This document shows positions 32,754 to 41,035 of a stretch of 64,000 nt of DNA, one piece after another. Numbering within the stretch: the first letter of the stretch is position 1; every line of letters starts with the position of its first letter. Source of the DNA: Nocardia sp. CDC159 (lineage in GTDB: Bacteria > Actinomycetota > Actinomycetes > Mycobacteriales > Mycobacteriaceae); assembly GCF_023740735.1 (NCBI RefSeq), contig NZ_JAMRXH010000012.1:124001-188000 (forward strand). Reading direction: 5' to 3'. The notes under the pieces are model-generated. The model was not told the origin of the DNA. It searched no databases and saw nothing but the letters and a program-made list of their open reading frames with translations. The translations under genes were made by a program, and so were the position numbers.

Positions 32754-34741
32754 GCGTCGGTGAGTCCCTTCGTCCCGGCGAGTTCGCCCGCGGCGCGCCA
32801 GGAATCGCGTTCGGCAGTGAACGCCGCGCCCTGGCGAGCCCGGAAGTCGGCGATGGAGTCGGCGTTGGCGGCGAGGAAGCGGCGGTAGTCGGTCAGGCGG
32901 AACTCGCCGTCTTCGGTACGCAACGCGCCGTTGCCCGCGGCGAAATCGGCCCGCAGCTCCAGCAGTTCCTCCGCGGTGACCGGATACCAGCGAATGCGGT
33001 CGAAGTAGTCCAGCCGCCAAGGCTTCTCCTCGTCGCGGCCGTGGCTCCAGACCTGCGTGGTGCGGCCGACGAACTGATAGCCGCCCGGGCCCTCCAACCC
33101 GTAGACGCACAGGTAGGCCCCGCCGATACCGACCGCGTTCTCCGGTGTCCAGGTGCGGGCGGGATTGTATTTCGTGGTGACCAGCCGATGCCGCGGATCG
33201 ATCGGGGTCGCCACGGGTGCGCCCAGGTAGACGTCGCCGAGTCCGAGAACGAGGTATTCGGCCGCGAAGACGATGTCGAAGACCTCGCGCACGGTCGCCA
33301 AACCGTTCATCCGCCGGATGAATTCGATATTCCACGGGCACCACGGCGCATCCGCGCGCACGCCGTGCATATAGCGGGTGATCGCCTCCCGGGTGGCGGG
33401 GTCGTCCCAGGACAGCGGCAGATGGACCGTGCGGCTGGGCACCACGAGCTCCTCGACCGAGGGCAGCACCGATTCCGCCTCCTGCAGCAGCCGCAGCAGC
33501 TTGACCGTGGCGAGCCGGTCGGGATCGAAGCGGACCTGCAGCGATCGGACGCCCGGGGTGAGCTCGGTGATACCGGGTTCGCGGCACTCCAGCAACTGCC
33601 GGTGTAGGGCGTGCACCCGGGCGCGCAGCCCGAGATCCAGTGTCATATCGCCGTATTCGACGAGCAGGCCATCGTCCCCGGCGCGGCGGTAGGTCACCGG
33701 CGTGGCGTCGTCGGCGGCAGCGCGGGCCAGCACACCGTCGTCGCCGTCGCCGCCGGTGGACGGGACGAACGGCCACTGGGCGCGGCGGGCGAGCCCGGTC
33801 GCGCGCAGCGGAGCCGCGCGATCGGATCGGACGGGCACGAAGCGGACCCGGTCGCCGGGAGCGAGCTGGCCGAGCTTCCACCGATCGGCCGCCACCACGG
33901 TGACCGGGCAGACGAAGCCGCCCAGGCTGGGCCCGTCGGGGCCGAGCAGGATCGGGGTGTCGCCGGTGAAATCCAGCGCGCCGACCGAGTATGCGGTGTC
34001 GTGAATATTGGACGGGTGCAGCCCGGCCTCGCCGCCGTCGGTGCGCGCCCAGCGCGGCTTCGGGCCGATCAGGCGCACACCGGTGCGGTCGGAGTTGAAA
34101 TGCACCTCGTAGTCGGTTGCGAGGATGGTGTCGAAGTCGGTGCGCGTGAAGAACTCCGGTGCGCCGTGCGGGCCCTCGGTGACGGCGAGTTCCCAGCGCC
34201 GTGTCATGACCGGCTGCTCCTCGGCGGGCACGCCGGATGCGACGTAACCATGGTCGCGACCGAGGGCGAGCCGGTCGCCGGCGCGCAGCGGCGCGCCGGT
34301 GGCACCGCCGAACTTGCCGAGCGTGAAAGTCGCTGCGCTGCCGAGATACTGGGCAACTTCGATGCCACCGGCGACGAGTACGTAACAGCGCATGCCCGGC
34401 CCCACCACCGCACCGACGTCCAATACGCTGCCCGCCGCGAGCGGGACGGCGCGCCACTGCGAAACCGAAACACCATCCACCGCAACGATTGTCGGCGCAC
34501 CGGTCACACAGACCCACGTCGCCGCGGAGAACCGCAGCACGGGGCCGCCGAGCGTGCATTCCAATCCCGGTGCGCCCTCGGCATTTCCCAGCACGCGATT
34601 GCCCAGCCGGAACGACAGATCGTCCATCGGACCCGACGGCGGCACGCCGACATGCCAGTACCCGACCCGGCCGGGCCAATCCTGCACCGTGGTCAGCAGG
34701 CCCGGACGCAGCACGTCCAGGTGGCTCGCGGGCGTCGTCAT
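32750..34741 (-). CDS. Carboxyltransferase-only urea/guanidine carboxylase homologue (KipA-KipI fusion)
   Basis: This 663-residue protein has an N-terminal AHS2/KipA domain (VLRPGLLTTVQDWPGR, GVPPSGPMDD) and a C-terminal AHS1/KipI domain (YRRAGDDGLLVEYGD, GVRSLQVRFDP). The order matches the carboxyltransferase part of urea and guanidine carboxylases. Those enzymes are normally about 1,200 residues, with biotin carboxylase before and a biotin-carrier domain after this unit. Neither is present: there is no ATP-grasp sequence and no biotinylation motif, and the chain ends where the carrier linker would start. It could work with a carboxylase subunit in trans or be an oxoprolinase-like enzyme. 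ATGA overlaps couple it to both neighbours. Confidence 0.85.
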   Translation of the reverse strand: MTTPASHLDVLRPGLLTTVQDWPGRVGYWHVGVPPSGPMDDLSFRLGNRVLGNAEGAPGLECTLGGPVLRFSAATWVCVTGAPTIVAVDGVSVSQWRAVPLAAGSVLDVGAVVGPGMRCYVLVAGGIEVAQYLGSAATFTLGKFGGATGAPLRAGDRLALGRDHGYVASGVPAEEQPVMTRRWELAVTEGPHGAPEFFTRTDFDTILATDYEVHFNSDRTGVRLIGPKPRWARTDGGEAGLHPSNIHDTAYSVGALDFTGDTPILLGPDGPSLGGFVCPVTVVAADRWKLGQLAPGDRVRFVPVRSDRAAPLRATGLARRAQWPFVPSTGGDGDDGVLARAAADDATPVTYRRAGDDGLLVEYGDMTLDLGLRARVHALHRQLLECREPGITELTPGVRSLQVRFDPDRLATVKLLRLLQEAESVLPSVEELVVPSRTVHLPLSWDDPATREAITRYMHGVRADAPWCPWNIEFIRRMNGLATVREVFDIVFAAEYLVLGLGDVYLGAPVATPIDPRHRLVTTKYNPARTWTPENAVGIGGAYLCVYGLEGPGGYQFVGRTTQVWSHGRDEEKPWRLDYFDRIRWYPVTAEELLELRADFAAGNGALRTEDGEFRLTDYRRFLAANADSIADFRARQGAAFTAERDSWRAAGELAGTKGLTDA

Positions 34742-35343
34742 CGCGTGACCACCATGCGGATCGGGGTGGGGTCGAAGCCGTTGCAGGGGTTGTTGATCTG
34801 CGGGCAGTTCGAGACCAGCACCAGGGTGTCGACCTCGGCCCGCAGGGTCACCTTCTTGCCGGGGGCGGAGCGGCCGTCGACGATGCCGAGCGTGCCGTCG
34901 GCCTCCACCGGGACGTTCATGAACCAGTTGATATTCGGCACCAGATCCCGTTTGCCCAGACCCCATTTCATGCCCTCGGCCAGGAAGTTCTCCACGCAGG
35001 CGTGCTGGTGGCGGGTGTGGTGGCCGTAGCGCAGGGTGTTCGACTCCTGGGAGCATGCCCCGGCGACCGTATCGTGGTTGCCCACCTCATCGGCCACGAC
35101 GGTCATCAGGGCGGTGCCGTTCTCGGTGTAGAGCACGCTGTTGGTGGTGAGGAAGATGTTGCGCTGGGCGGTGATCGTGGCCTGCGCGCTGTAGCGGTCG
35201 GTGTGGTCGGCGGCCGAGTAGAGCAGGCAGTCCACGGCCTGATTGCCGTGCAGGTCGATGATTTCCAGCCGGTCGCCCGCGCGGATTACGGCGGACCAGG
35301 GGGCGCGGGCGGGGACGGTCTCGTCCAGGACGATCGTGCTCAT
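34738..35343 (-). CDS. DUF1989 protein, urea-amidolyase-associated type 2 (carboxyguanidine deiminase subunit-like)
   Basis: A 201-residue DUF1989 protein. Family landmarks include GDRLEIIDLHGNQAVDCLLYSA, an HQHACVENF stretch with a likely metal-binding Cys/His set, and a C-terminal NNPCNGFDPTPIRM. DUF1989 pairs of this kind (UAAP1/UAAP2) form carboxyguanidine deiminase CgdAB in guanidine-degrading bacteria, converting carboxyguanidine to allophanate. The ATG at 35343 overlaps the preceding stop, and the stop at 34738 overlaps the next ATG. The exact substrate here depends on what the neighbouring carboxylase makes. Confidence 0.87.
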   Translation of the reverse strand: MSTIVLDETVPARAPWSAVIRAGDRLEIIDLHGNQAVDCLLYSAADHTDRYSAQATITAQRNIFLTTNSVLYTENGTALMTVVADEVGNHDTVAGACSQESNTLRYGHHTRHQHACVENFLAEGMKWGLGKRDLVPNINWFMNVPVEADGTLGIVDGRSAPGKKVTLRAEVDTLVLVSNCPQINNPCNGFDPTPIRMVVTR

Positions 35344-36092
35344 GACTGTGCCTCCGGGGGCTGCGCGGCGTGCCATGCCTGTTCGGTGTTCCCCACGGCG
35401 CGAAGGTATTCCGGGTCGGTGCTGTGCTGAACGGTGAGATCCTCGGGAGCCGACCACGCGACGAGATCGAGGTCGGTCGGCGCGGTGGGGTCGAGCGGAT
35501 GTGGGGCATTGGCGAGGAGCAGGGTGACCGGCAGGTGAATCAGCAGGTCGACCGCGCCGCCGGACCCGGCGCTGCCGATGGGGGTGAGCGCGCCGTCCGG
35601 TTCGACGCGGACGCCGCGGAACAGCGCTACCGTCGGGCCGATATCGCGGGGCTGCAGGCCCTGTTTCGCACCGGCCAGCCGCAGCGCTTGCCGCGCCCGC
35701 GGGCTCGGTCCGCACAACGCGTCGTGGTGTGTGGACGAGTCGGCCACAATCGTGGCGAGGACCCGGCCCTGATCCGACAGCAGGGGGTGGCCCTGACCGA
35801 GATAGGCCTGCCAGGGGACCTTCACGGTATCGGCGACATTGAGTCGCTCCCAGGGGGATTCGGCGCGGAGGAGCAGTAGGTGTGCACATGCCAAGCCCTC
35901 GGGATCGGTCAGCCGCAGCCGGGTGCCGCGGCCGAGGACGACATTGGCATAGCCGTACGGCGGAACGCGTTGTGCGAAAACGATATCCGTCTGGCGCAGC
36001 CCTTGCGGCAGCGTGGGTCCCGAGATGTGGGCGGTGGCCGCCTGTGAACGGGCATGGTCGCGCGCGCCGGAGGTCGATGCGGTGTTTGTCAT
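35340..36092 (-). CDS. DUF1989 protein, urea-amidolyase-associated type 1 (carboxyguanidine deiminase subunit-like)
   Basis: A 250-residue partner of the downstream DUF1989 protein. Visible family features are ERLNVADTVKVPWQAYLGQGHPLLSDQGRVL and a DSSTHHDALCGPS stretch, the latter a probable metal or active-site region. ATG 36092 is preceded by AAGGAAGGG at suitable spacing. Its stop overlaps the next gene as ATGA (35340-35343), consistent with a fixed-ratio heterodimer. It is separated from the permease gene by 93 nt. Confidence 0.86.
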   Translation of the reverse strand: MTNTASTSGARDHARSQAATAHISGPTLPQGLRQTDIVFAQRVPPYGYANVVLGRGTRLRLTDPEGLACAHLLLLRAESPWERLNVADTVKVPWQAYLGQGHPLLSDQGRVLATIVADSSTHHDALCGPSPRARQALRLAGAKQGLQPRDIGPTVALFRGVRVEPDGALTPIGSAGSGGAVDLLIHLPVTLLLANAPHPLDPTAPTDLDLVAWSAPEDLTVQHSTDPEYLRAVGNTEQAWHAAQPPEAQS

Positions 36093-36185
36093 GGCCCTTC
36101 CTTCCCGTTTTCGTCTCAGGGTGGGCTCCCCCGACGCCTTTCGAGGCGATTCCGAGGGATTCGGGTGCGGTGGGCGGCGGGTAGG

Positions 36186-37709
36186 TCAGGCCGGTGGGGT
36201 CGAGCTCACGCGATCGGGAGCCGGCCGAGTGGAAACGAACCGGTGCACCAGTACGCCTACGAGTACCGCAAGCATCACGAAAAGCGGTGCGGCCCAGAGC
36301 AACCACCAGCCGCCGCCCTTGGGGGTGTAGACCTCGGAGCGGGGCCAGGCGAGGTTCACCGCCATGGCGATGCCCCAGGCGACGGCAAGTGCGTTCAGGG
36401 GGACGCCCCAGCGGCCGAGGCTGAAAAGGCTTGTATCCGCCAGCTTTTCGTTGCCGGGCCAGCCTTTGAGGCGGCGGACCAGCAGGGGCAGCGTCACCAG
36501 CAGATAGGCGAGGTAGAGGGTGACGATGCAGACACCGGCCAGGGTGGCGAAAATGGCGGCATTGCCCAGATTGACCAGCAGCAGGGCGATTCCGAGGGCG
36601 CCGATCACCACCGCGGGCAGCACCGGCGTGCCGAAGCGCGGATGCACCGCGGCCAGCCCGCGCGCGAACGGCAGCCTGCCGTCGCGGGCCATCGAGAACA
36701 TCAGGCGCGAGCCCGCGGTCTGAATGGCCAAGGTGCACACCGAGATCGCCACCGCGACACAGGCCAGCAGCACCTTTCCGGCGGGGCTGTCCAGCTTCGC
36801 CGAGATCACATAGGCCAGGCCCTCGGCGGCCAAGTGGCCGTCGTCGAGGCTGGGGGCGGCCATCAGCGCGCCCAACAGCATCAGCCCGCCGCCGAGGCCG
36901 GACACCGCCAGCGCGGTCAGTATGGTGCGCGGTGCGACCCGGCGGGGGTTTCTGGTTTCCTCGGAAAGCTCACCGGCGGAATCGAATCCGACCATCACGT
37001 ACGCCGCCATCAGGCCCGACACCAGGAATGCCGCCCAGTACGAGCCCGGCGCGGCCGTGCTCGTATCGAATACCACTCCCGGTCCGCGATCGGGGTGGGT
37101 GAAGAACAGCGCGACCGTCGCCAGCACGCCGATGATCTCGATCGTCACCCCGATGGTGTTGATCCGCGCCATCACGCCGATGCCGACCACGTTCACCAGC
37201 GTGGTCAGCACCAGGAGCACGCTGCCCAGCAGGATGGCGTTCATCGCGCCGGAGGTGGAGGTCAGGGCGGTGTCGCTGCCGACGATCTGGAATCCGCTCC
37301 AGATCGCGGGCAGCACCACCTGCAGGGCGATCGCGGCGGCCGCGGCCGTCACGATCTGGGCGATGATCATCAGCCAGCCCGCGAACCAGCCGACGAGCTC
37401 TCCGGCCAGTCGTCGTGACCACTGATAGATGCAGCCCGAGATCGGATAGCGTGCGGCGAGTTCGGCGAAGTTCAGGGCGACCAGGAGTTGACCCGCGAAG
37501 ACGACCGGCCAGGTCCAGAAGAAGCCGCCGCCGCCGAAACCGTAACCGAAGCCGAAGAATTGGAAGATCGTGGTGAGAATGGAGACGAAGGAGAAGCCGG
37601 CCGCGAACGAGGCGTAGCGGCCGAGTTTGCGGCGTAGCACCGGTTGATAGCCGAAGCGTTCGAGATCGGCGTTGTCGGCGAGATCGGGTGGGGTGAGGGT
37701 GGCGGCCAT
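36186..37709 (-). CDS. APC-superfamily amino acid/amine permease
   Basis: A 507-residue transporter with about 12 hydrophobic segments and APC landmarks: the N-terminal FGYQPVLRRKLGRYASFAAGFSF run, and GFDSAGELSEETRNPRR in the middle loop typical of GABA/choline-type permeases. I chose ATG 37709 because AAGGA lies seven bases upstream; a TTG at 37736 is in frame but has no such site. It is the first gene of the nitrogen-scavenging operon and probably imports the nitrogen compound, perhaps guanidine, urea or a related amine. Operator-like sites for the divergent TetR protein lie just upstream. Confidence 0.9.
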   Translation of the reverse strand: MAATLTPPDLADNADLERFGYQPVLRRKLGRYASFAAGFSFVSILTTIFQFFGFGYGFGGGGFFWTWPVVFAGQLLVALNFAELAARYPISGCIYQWSRRLAGELVGWFAGWLMIIAQIVTAAAAAIALQVVLPAIWSGFQIVGSDTALTSTSGAMNAILLGSVLLVLTTLVNVVGIGVMARINTIGVTIEIIGVLATVALFFTHPDRGPGVVFDTSTAAPGSYWAAFLVSGLMAAYVMVGFDSAGELSEETRNPRRVAPRTILTALAVSGLGGGLMLLGALMAAPSLDDGHLAAEGLAYVISAKLDSPAGKVLLACVAVAISVCTLAIQTAGSRLMFSMARDGRLPFARGLAAVHPRFGTPVLPAVVIGALGIALLLVNLGNAAIFATLAGVCIVTLYLAYLLVTLPLLVRRLKGWPGNEKLADTSLFSLGRWGVPLNALAVAWGIAMAVNLAWPRSEVYTPKGGGWWLLWAAPLFVMLAVLVGVLVHRFVSTRPAPDRVSSTPPA

Positions 37710-37738
37710 GGGCGGATCCTTCGTCGTCTTGGCCAATA

Positions 37739-37753
37739 TCTATCGAATGAAAG
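37739..37753. promoter_or_regulatory. Second operator-like site near the permease start
   Basis: TCTATCGAATGAAAG matches the core of the palindrome at 37834-37848 (TCTGTCGAATGACAG) at 13 of 15 positions. It lies 30 nt upstream of the permease ATG, where a bound repressor would block transcription. Confidence 0.55.
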
Positions 37754-37809
37754 TTTTCCAGGGCCGGGGTCGTGGGTGGTGACGCCGACGTATCCGGCCG
37801 AGCGTCGGT

Positions 37810-37827
37810 GGTAACTTCTGCGTTACC
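37810..37827. promoter_or_regulatory. Inverted repeat GGTAAC-N6-GTTACC
   Basis: Perfect 6-bp arms GGTAAC (37810-37815) and GTTACC (37822-37827), extendable to 9 bp with one mismatch. It sits between the two operator-like sites and could be a separate regulator site or part of the promoter. Confidence 0.45.
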
Positions 37828-37830
37828 GCC

Positions 37831-37852
37831 GTTTCTGTCGAATGACAGAAAC
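37831..37852. promoter_or_regulatory. Perfect palindromic operator of the divergent TetR gene
   Basis: Perfect 9-bp arms GTTTCTGTC (37831-37839) and GACAGAAAC (37844-37852) around GAAT, 36 nt upstream of the TetR gene. Size and symmetry are typical of TetR operators. A near copy lies about 95 bp away by the permease start, roughly nine helical turns, compatible with joint control of both directions. Confidence 0.7.
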
Positions 37853-37887
37853 CTCTCCGCCCAGGTGAGGGCGGTCGTGTCCGGGCG

Positions 37888-38562
37888 ATGGGTCAGAATG
37901 GTGCGGTGACGCAACTCGGACCCGGCCGCCCCCGTCTCGAACCGCGGCGTCGGCAAGGTCAGACGCCGCGCGCCGAGATCCTCGACGCCGCGGCGGAACT
38001 GTTCACCACCAAGGGCTATGCCAGCACCTCCACCCGCGGCATCGCCGACGCGGTGGGCATCCGGCAGGCCTCGCTCTACCACCACTTCGCCGCCAAGGAC
38101 GATATTCTCGACGCGCTGCTCGACGAAACCATCACCGGCCCACTGGAATTGGCGCGCCGACTGCGCCACGACCCGGCCCCGGCCGAGGTCCGGCTGTACG
38201 CGCTGGCCTGGTTCGACGTTCGGCAATTGTGCGCGGCGCGCTGGAATCTCGGTGCGCTGTACCTGCTGCCGGAGCTGCGATCGGAACGCTTCGCGGCCTT
38301 CCGCCGCCGCCGCGACGAATTGCGCCGTCACTACGAGGAACTCGCCGCCGCCGTCCCCGGCGCACCCACCCTGACCGACGCCCAGGTCCTCCCGTTCCGC
38401 CTGGTCGAATCCGTTATCAACATCCGCTCCGACGAGGGCTCCGCTCCCGCCTACGCCGAACGCCTGATTCCCGACGCCCTGCTGCACATGCTCGGCTGGC
38501 ACGGCGATCCCGCCGAACCCCGAGCCGCCGCGGCACACCTGTTGGAGCAATTGCACCCCTGA
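37888..38562 (+). CDS. TetR-family transcriptional regulator
   Basis: A 224-residue regulator. The N-terminal helix-turn-helix (residues 29-72: AEILDAAAELFTTKGYASTS then IADAVGIRQASLYHHFAAKD) is canonical for TetR. The C-terminal ligand domain has no recognisable specificity. ATG 37888 is used; GTG 37906 is an in-frame alternative, and neither has a strong ribosome binding site. It is divergent from the permease operon with a perfect palindrome between, so it most likely represses that operon and itself until a substrate binds. Confidence 0.9.
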   Translation: MGQNGAVTQLGPGRPRLEPRRRQGQTPRAEILDAAAELFTTKGYASTSTRGIADAVGIRQASLYHHFAAKDDILDALLDETITGPLELARRLRHDPAPAEVRLYALAWFDVRQLCAARWNLGALYLLPELRSERFAAFRRRRDELRRHYEELAAAVPGAPTLTDAQVLPFRLVESVINIRSDEGSAPAYAERLIPDALLHMLGWHGDPAEPRAAAAHLLEQLHP

Positions 38563-38680
38563 CCCGGTCCGTACCGCCCCCACCCGGCATGATCCCGCAC
38601 TCCGGCGTGCCGGCACGACCCCCTAATTGCATTGGCGCACTTGATCTTCGCGTGTTCCGGCCGACCCGCCGCTCGCTGGC

Positions 38681-38836
38681 GCTCGCGGTGAGGTAATCGG
38701 GTGGGGCTTGTCGCGGTGGGTTGATTGGGTGGGCTTGTCGCGGTGAGGTGATTGGGTGGGCTTGTCGCGGTGGGTGATCGGGTGGGGCTCGTCGCGGTGA
38801 GGTGATCGGGTGGGGCTTGTCGCGGCGGGGTGAACA
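38681..38836. repeat. 27-nt tandem repeat array, about 5.5 copies
   Basis: Units of 25-28 nt beginning GCTTGTCGCGGTG and ending ATCGGGTGG start at 38681, 38706, 38733, 38760, 38787 and 38815 (last partial). No gene is supported in 38563-38979: the minus-strand open frame there only translates the repeat into Thr/Ser/Pro-rich peptide. The array lies upstream of the MFS exporter gene. Confidence 0.87.
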
Positions 38837-38979
38837 GGTAGGTCGCTTCCGGAGGGATATTTCTGTGGTGGGGATCGCCCGTTTCGATTGGGTGTGGGGG
38901 TGTATTCGGGAGGAGGGTTCGGGCTAGCAAACCGCTCGTAAACTTGGGCTGGGTTGGCTCGGCGGTTGGGGTGTCGAGG

Positions 38980-40608
38980 ATGGGAGTGGGCATGGGGTCT
39001 GTCGAGGTTCGGCGGTGGGGGGCGCTGGGGGTGTTGGCGTTGGGGCTGTCGATGGTGGTGTTGGACGGGACGATCGTGAATGTCTCGTTGCCGGTGATCA
39101 TCGAGGATTTGGGGCTGAGTTTCACGCAGGCGCAGTGGGTCAACAGTGTGTATTCGGTGGTGTTCGCGGGGTTGTTGATCACGGCGGGGCGGTTGGGTGA
39201 TCGGGTGGGGCGGCGGAAGGTGTTCGCGGCCGGGGTGGTGGTGTTCGTGGCGGGGAGTCTGTTGGCGGCGGGGGCGGAGGATTCGGGGGCGCTGATTTGG
39301 GGGCGCATAGTGCAGGGGGTGGGTGGGGCCGCGGTGTTGCCGGGGACCCTGTCGACGGTGAACGCGGTGTTTCGGGGGCGGGATCGGGTGATCGCGTTCG
39401 CGGTGTGGGGGTCGGTCATGTCGGGGATGGCGGCGATCGGGCCACTGCTCGGCGGGTGGTTGACGACCTCGTTCACGTGGCCGTGGATCTTCCTGGTCAA
39501 TCTGCCGATCGGGCTGGTCGTGCTGGCCGGGATCGTCGCCTTCGTGCCCGAGACGCACGAGCGCGAGCACGCGCGCGGAGTGGATGTGGACGGATTCCTG
39601 CTCAGCGCGGCGGGTTTCGCGCTGGTGGTCTTCGCCCTCATCGAGGGGCAGACCTACGGGTGGTGGCGGCCGCTGCGGGAGTTCCGGCTGTTCGGGCTGA
39701 CGTGGTCGGCGGACGCCGCGGTCTCGGTCGTCCCGGTGCTGCTGGCGGTGGGACTGGCGCTGCTGGCGCTGTTCCTGCGCTGGGAACGGCATCGGGTGCG
39801 GGTGAAAAGGTCTGCGCTGCTGGATCTTTCGCTGTTTCGGAGGCGGACGTTCCGGTGGGGTAACGCGGCGGCGTTCGTGGTCGCGCTCGGCGAATTCGGA
39901 TTGCTGTTCGTCTTGCCGCTGTTCCTGGTCGACGTGCTGGGGTTGTCGACGCTGCGCAGCGGTCTGGTCCTGGCCGCGATGGCGCTCGGGGCGTTTCTGG
40001 CCGGTGGTGCGACCGAGGGGCTGGCGCGCGGCCTCGGGCCGGTGCGGATCGTGCGGCTGGGCGTGGGGATCGAGGCGGCCGCCATCGCGGTGACCGCTCT
40101 GTTCGTCTCGCCGCATATCGCACCGTGGCTGCTCGCGGTGCTGCTGGCCTGCTACGGCGTGGGTCTGGGGCTGGCCTCGGCGCAGTTGACGGGGACGGTG
40201 CTGGCCGGGGTCCCGCCCGAGGCGTCCGGGCAGGGGTCGGCGACCCAGTCCACGGTCCGCCAGGTCGGCTCGGCCCTGGGGGCGGCGGTGCTCGGCGGCG
40301 TGCTGTCGATCGGGCTGGGCCGGTTTTTGGCGGATCGGCTCGCCGCGGTGCCCGGTCTCGCGCCGCATGCGGCCGATCAGGCCGCCGAGGCCACCCGCAC
40401 CTCCGCGGGCGGCGCCATCGCGGGCCTGCGCGAACATCAGGGCACCGACGCCGTCGTCGACGCGCTGGCCCGCGGCTTCACCGATGCGACCCGGCTGACC
40501 ATGCTCGTCGCGGCGGCCTTCCTGCTGCTCGGATTCCTGGCCACGACGCGAATTCCGGTGGGCGCCGGACAGAGTTCCGGCATCGCCGACGCCGGGGACG
40601 GTTCGTAG
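38980..40608 (+). CDS. MFS drug exporter, DHA2 (EmrB/QacA) family
   Basis: A 542-residue transporter with about 14 membrane segments. Visible MFS landmarks are motif D1 (VVLDGTIVNVSLP), motif A (GRLGDRVGRR) and the antiporter motif C region (GPLLGGW), marking a proton-coupled multidrug exporter. ATG 38980 is chosen; ATG 38992 with GGGAG upstream is equally possible, and a TTG at 38944 less so. The early codons are unusually rich in GGG/TTG compared with neighbours, part of a G-rich strand bias shared with the adjacent repeat array. It ends three bases before the stop of the converging NUDIX gene. Confidence 0.9.
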   Translation: MGVGMGSVEVRRWGALGVLALGLSMVVLDGTIVNVSLPVIIEDLGLSFTQAQWVNSVYSVVFAGLLITAGRLGDRVGRRKVFAAGVVVFVAGSLLAAGAEDSGALIWGRIVQGVGGAAVLPGTLSTVNAVFRGRDRVIAFAVWGSVMSGMAAIGPLLGGWLTTSFTWPWIFLVNLPIGLVVLAGIVAFVPETHEREHARGVDVDGFLLSAAGFALVVFALIEGQTYGWWRPLREFRLFGLTWSADAAVSVVPVLLAVGLALLALFLRWERHRVRVKRSALLDLSLFRRRTFRWGNAAAFVVALGEFGLLFVLPLFLVDVLGLSTLRSGLVLAAMALGAFLAGGATEGLARGLGPVRIVRLGVGIEAAAIAVTALFVSPHIAPWLLAVLLACYGVGLGLASAQLTGTVLAGVPPEASGQGSATQSTVRQVGSALGAAVLGGVLSIGLGRFLADRLAAVPGLAPHAADQAAEATRTSAGGAIAGLREHQGTDAVVDALARGFTDATRLTMLVAAAFLLLGFLATTRIPVGAGQSSGIADAGDGS

Positions 40609-40611
40609 CGT

Positions 40612-41010
40612 CTACCAGTCGATCAGATCGAGCTCGTGCAGCCGACGAAAGACCAGCATCGAGCCCGGCGCCACGTGCGGCATGGCCTCGTACTCCCCGC
40701 CGGTGAAATAGCGCAGCTCGGCCACCTCGCTGGTCGGCCGGGGATCTCCGGTGAGATCGGCGGTGAAACACGTCATGTGCAACCGCACCCCCGGCGCCTC
40801 GCCGAAGGCCTGACACTGGAACACCCCGAGCTCGCGATGCTCGGCCACCTCCACCCCGAGCTCCTCGCGCACCTCCCGATACAGCGCCTCGACGGGAGTC
40901 TCGCCCGGATCGATCTTGCCGCCCGCCATGTAGAAGACCTCTTTGTGGGCCGACCGAGCCTGCAGCAGCCGCCGATCACGAACATAGGCCAGCGTGGCCG
41001 TGTGAATCAT
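40612..41010 (-). CDS. NUDIX hydrolase
   Basis: A 132-residue protein with a complete NUDIX box (from GGKIDPGETPVEALYREV through REELGV; pattern Gx5Ex7REUxEExGU). Such enzymes hydrolyse nucleoside-diphosphate-linked compounds, using Mg2+ held by the REVREE glutamates. The substrate is not predictable; the small size and the start (MIHTATLAYVRDRRLLQARS) resemble the 8-oxo-dGTPase/MutT-like group. ATG 41010 has AGGAG five bases upstream. It follows the small membrane-protein gene by 25 nt and probably shares its transcript. Confidence 0.92.
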   Translation of the reverse strand: MIHTATLAYVRDRRLLQARSAHKEVFYMAGGKIDPGETPVEALYREVREELGVEVAEHRELGVFQCQAFGEAPGVRLHMTCFTADLTGDPRPTSEVAELRYFTGGEYEAMPHVAPGSMLVFRRLHELDLIDW

Positions 41011-41035
41011 CCGTCTCCTTGTTCTCGTTCCACCG

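Noticed and set aside
32753..34679. An N-terminal extension of allophanate hydrolase giving 1,178 codons
   Set aside because: The upstream part is a frame shadow of the carboxyltransferase gene; the AtzF similarity begins at the ATG overlapping that gene's stop.
37710..37887. A guanidine (ykkC/mini-ykkC) riboswitch before the permease operon
   Set aside because: Given the pathway I looked for tandem ACGR-loop hairpins or ykkC-like structure on the minus strand and found only operator-type palindromes.
38451..39641. A Thr/Pro-rich minus-strand open frame
   Set aside because: It only translates the 27-nt repeat and the antisense of the MFS gene; no start signal or similarity.
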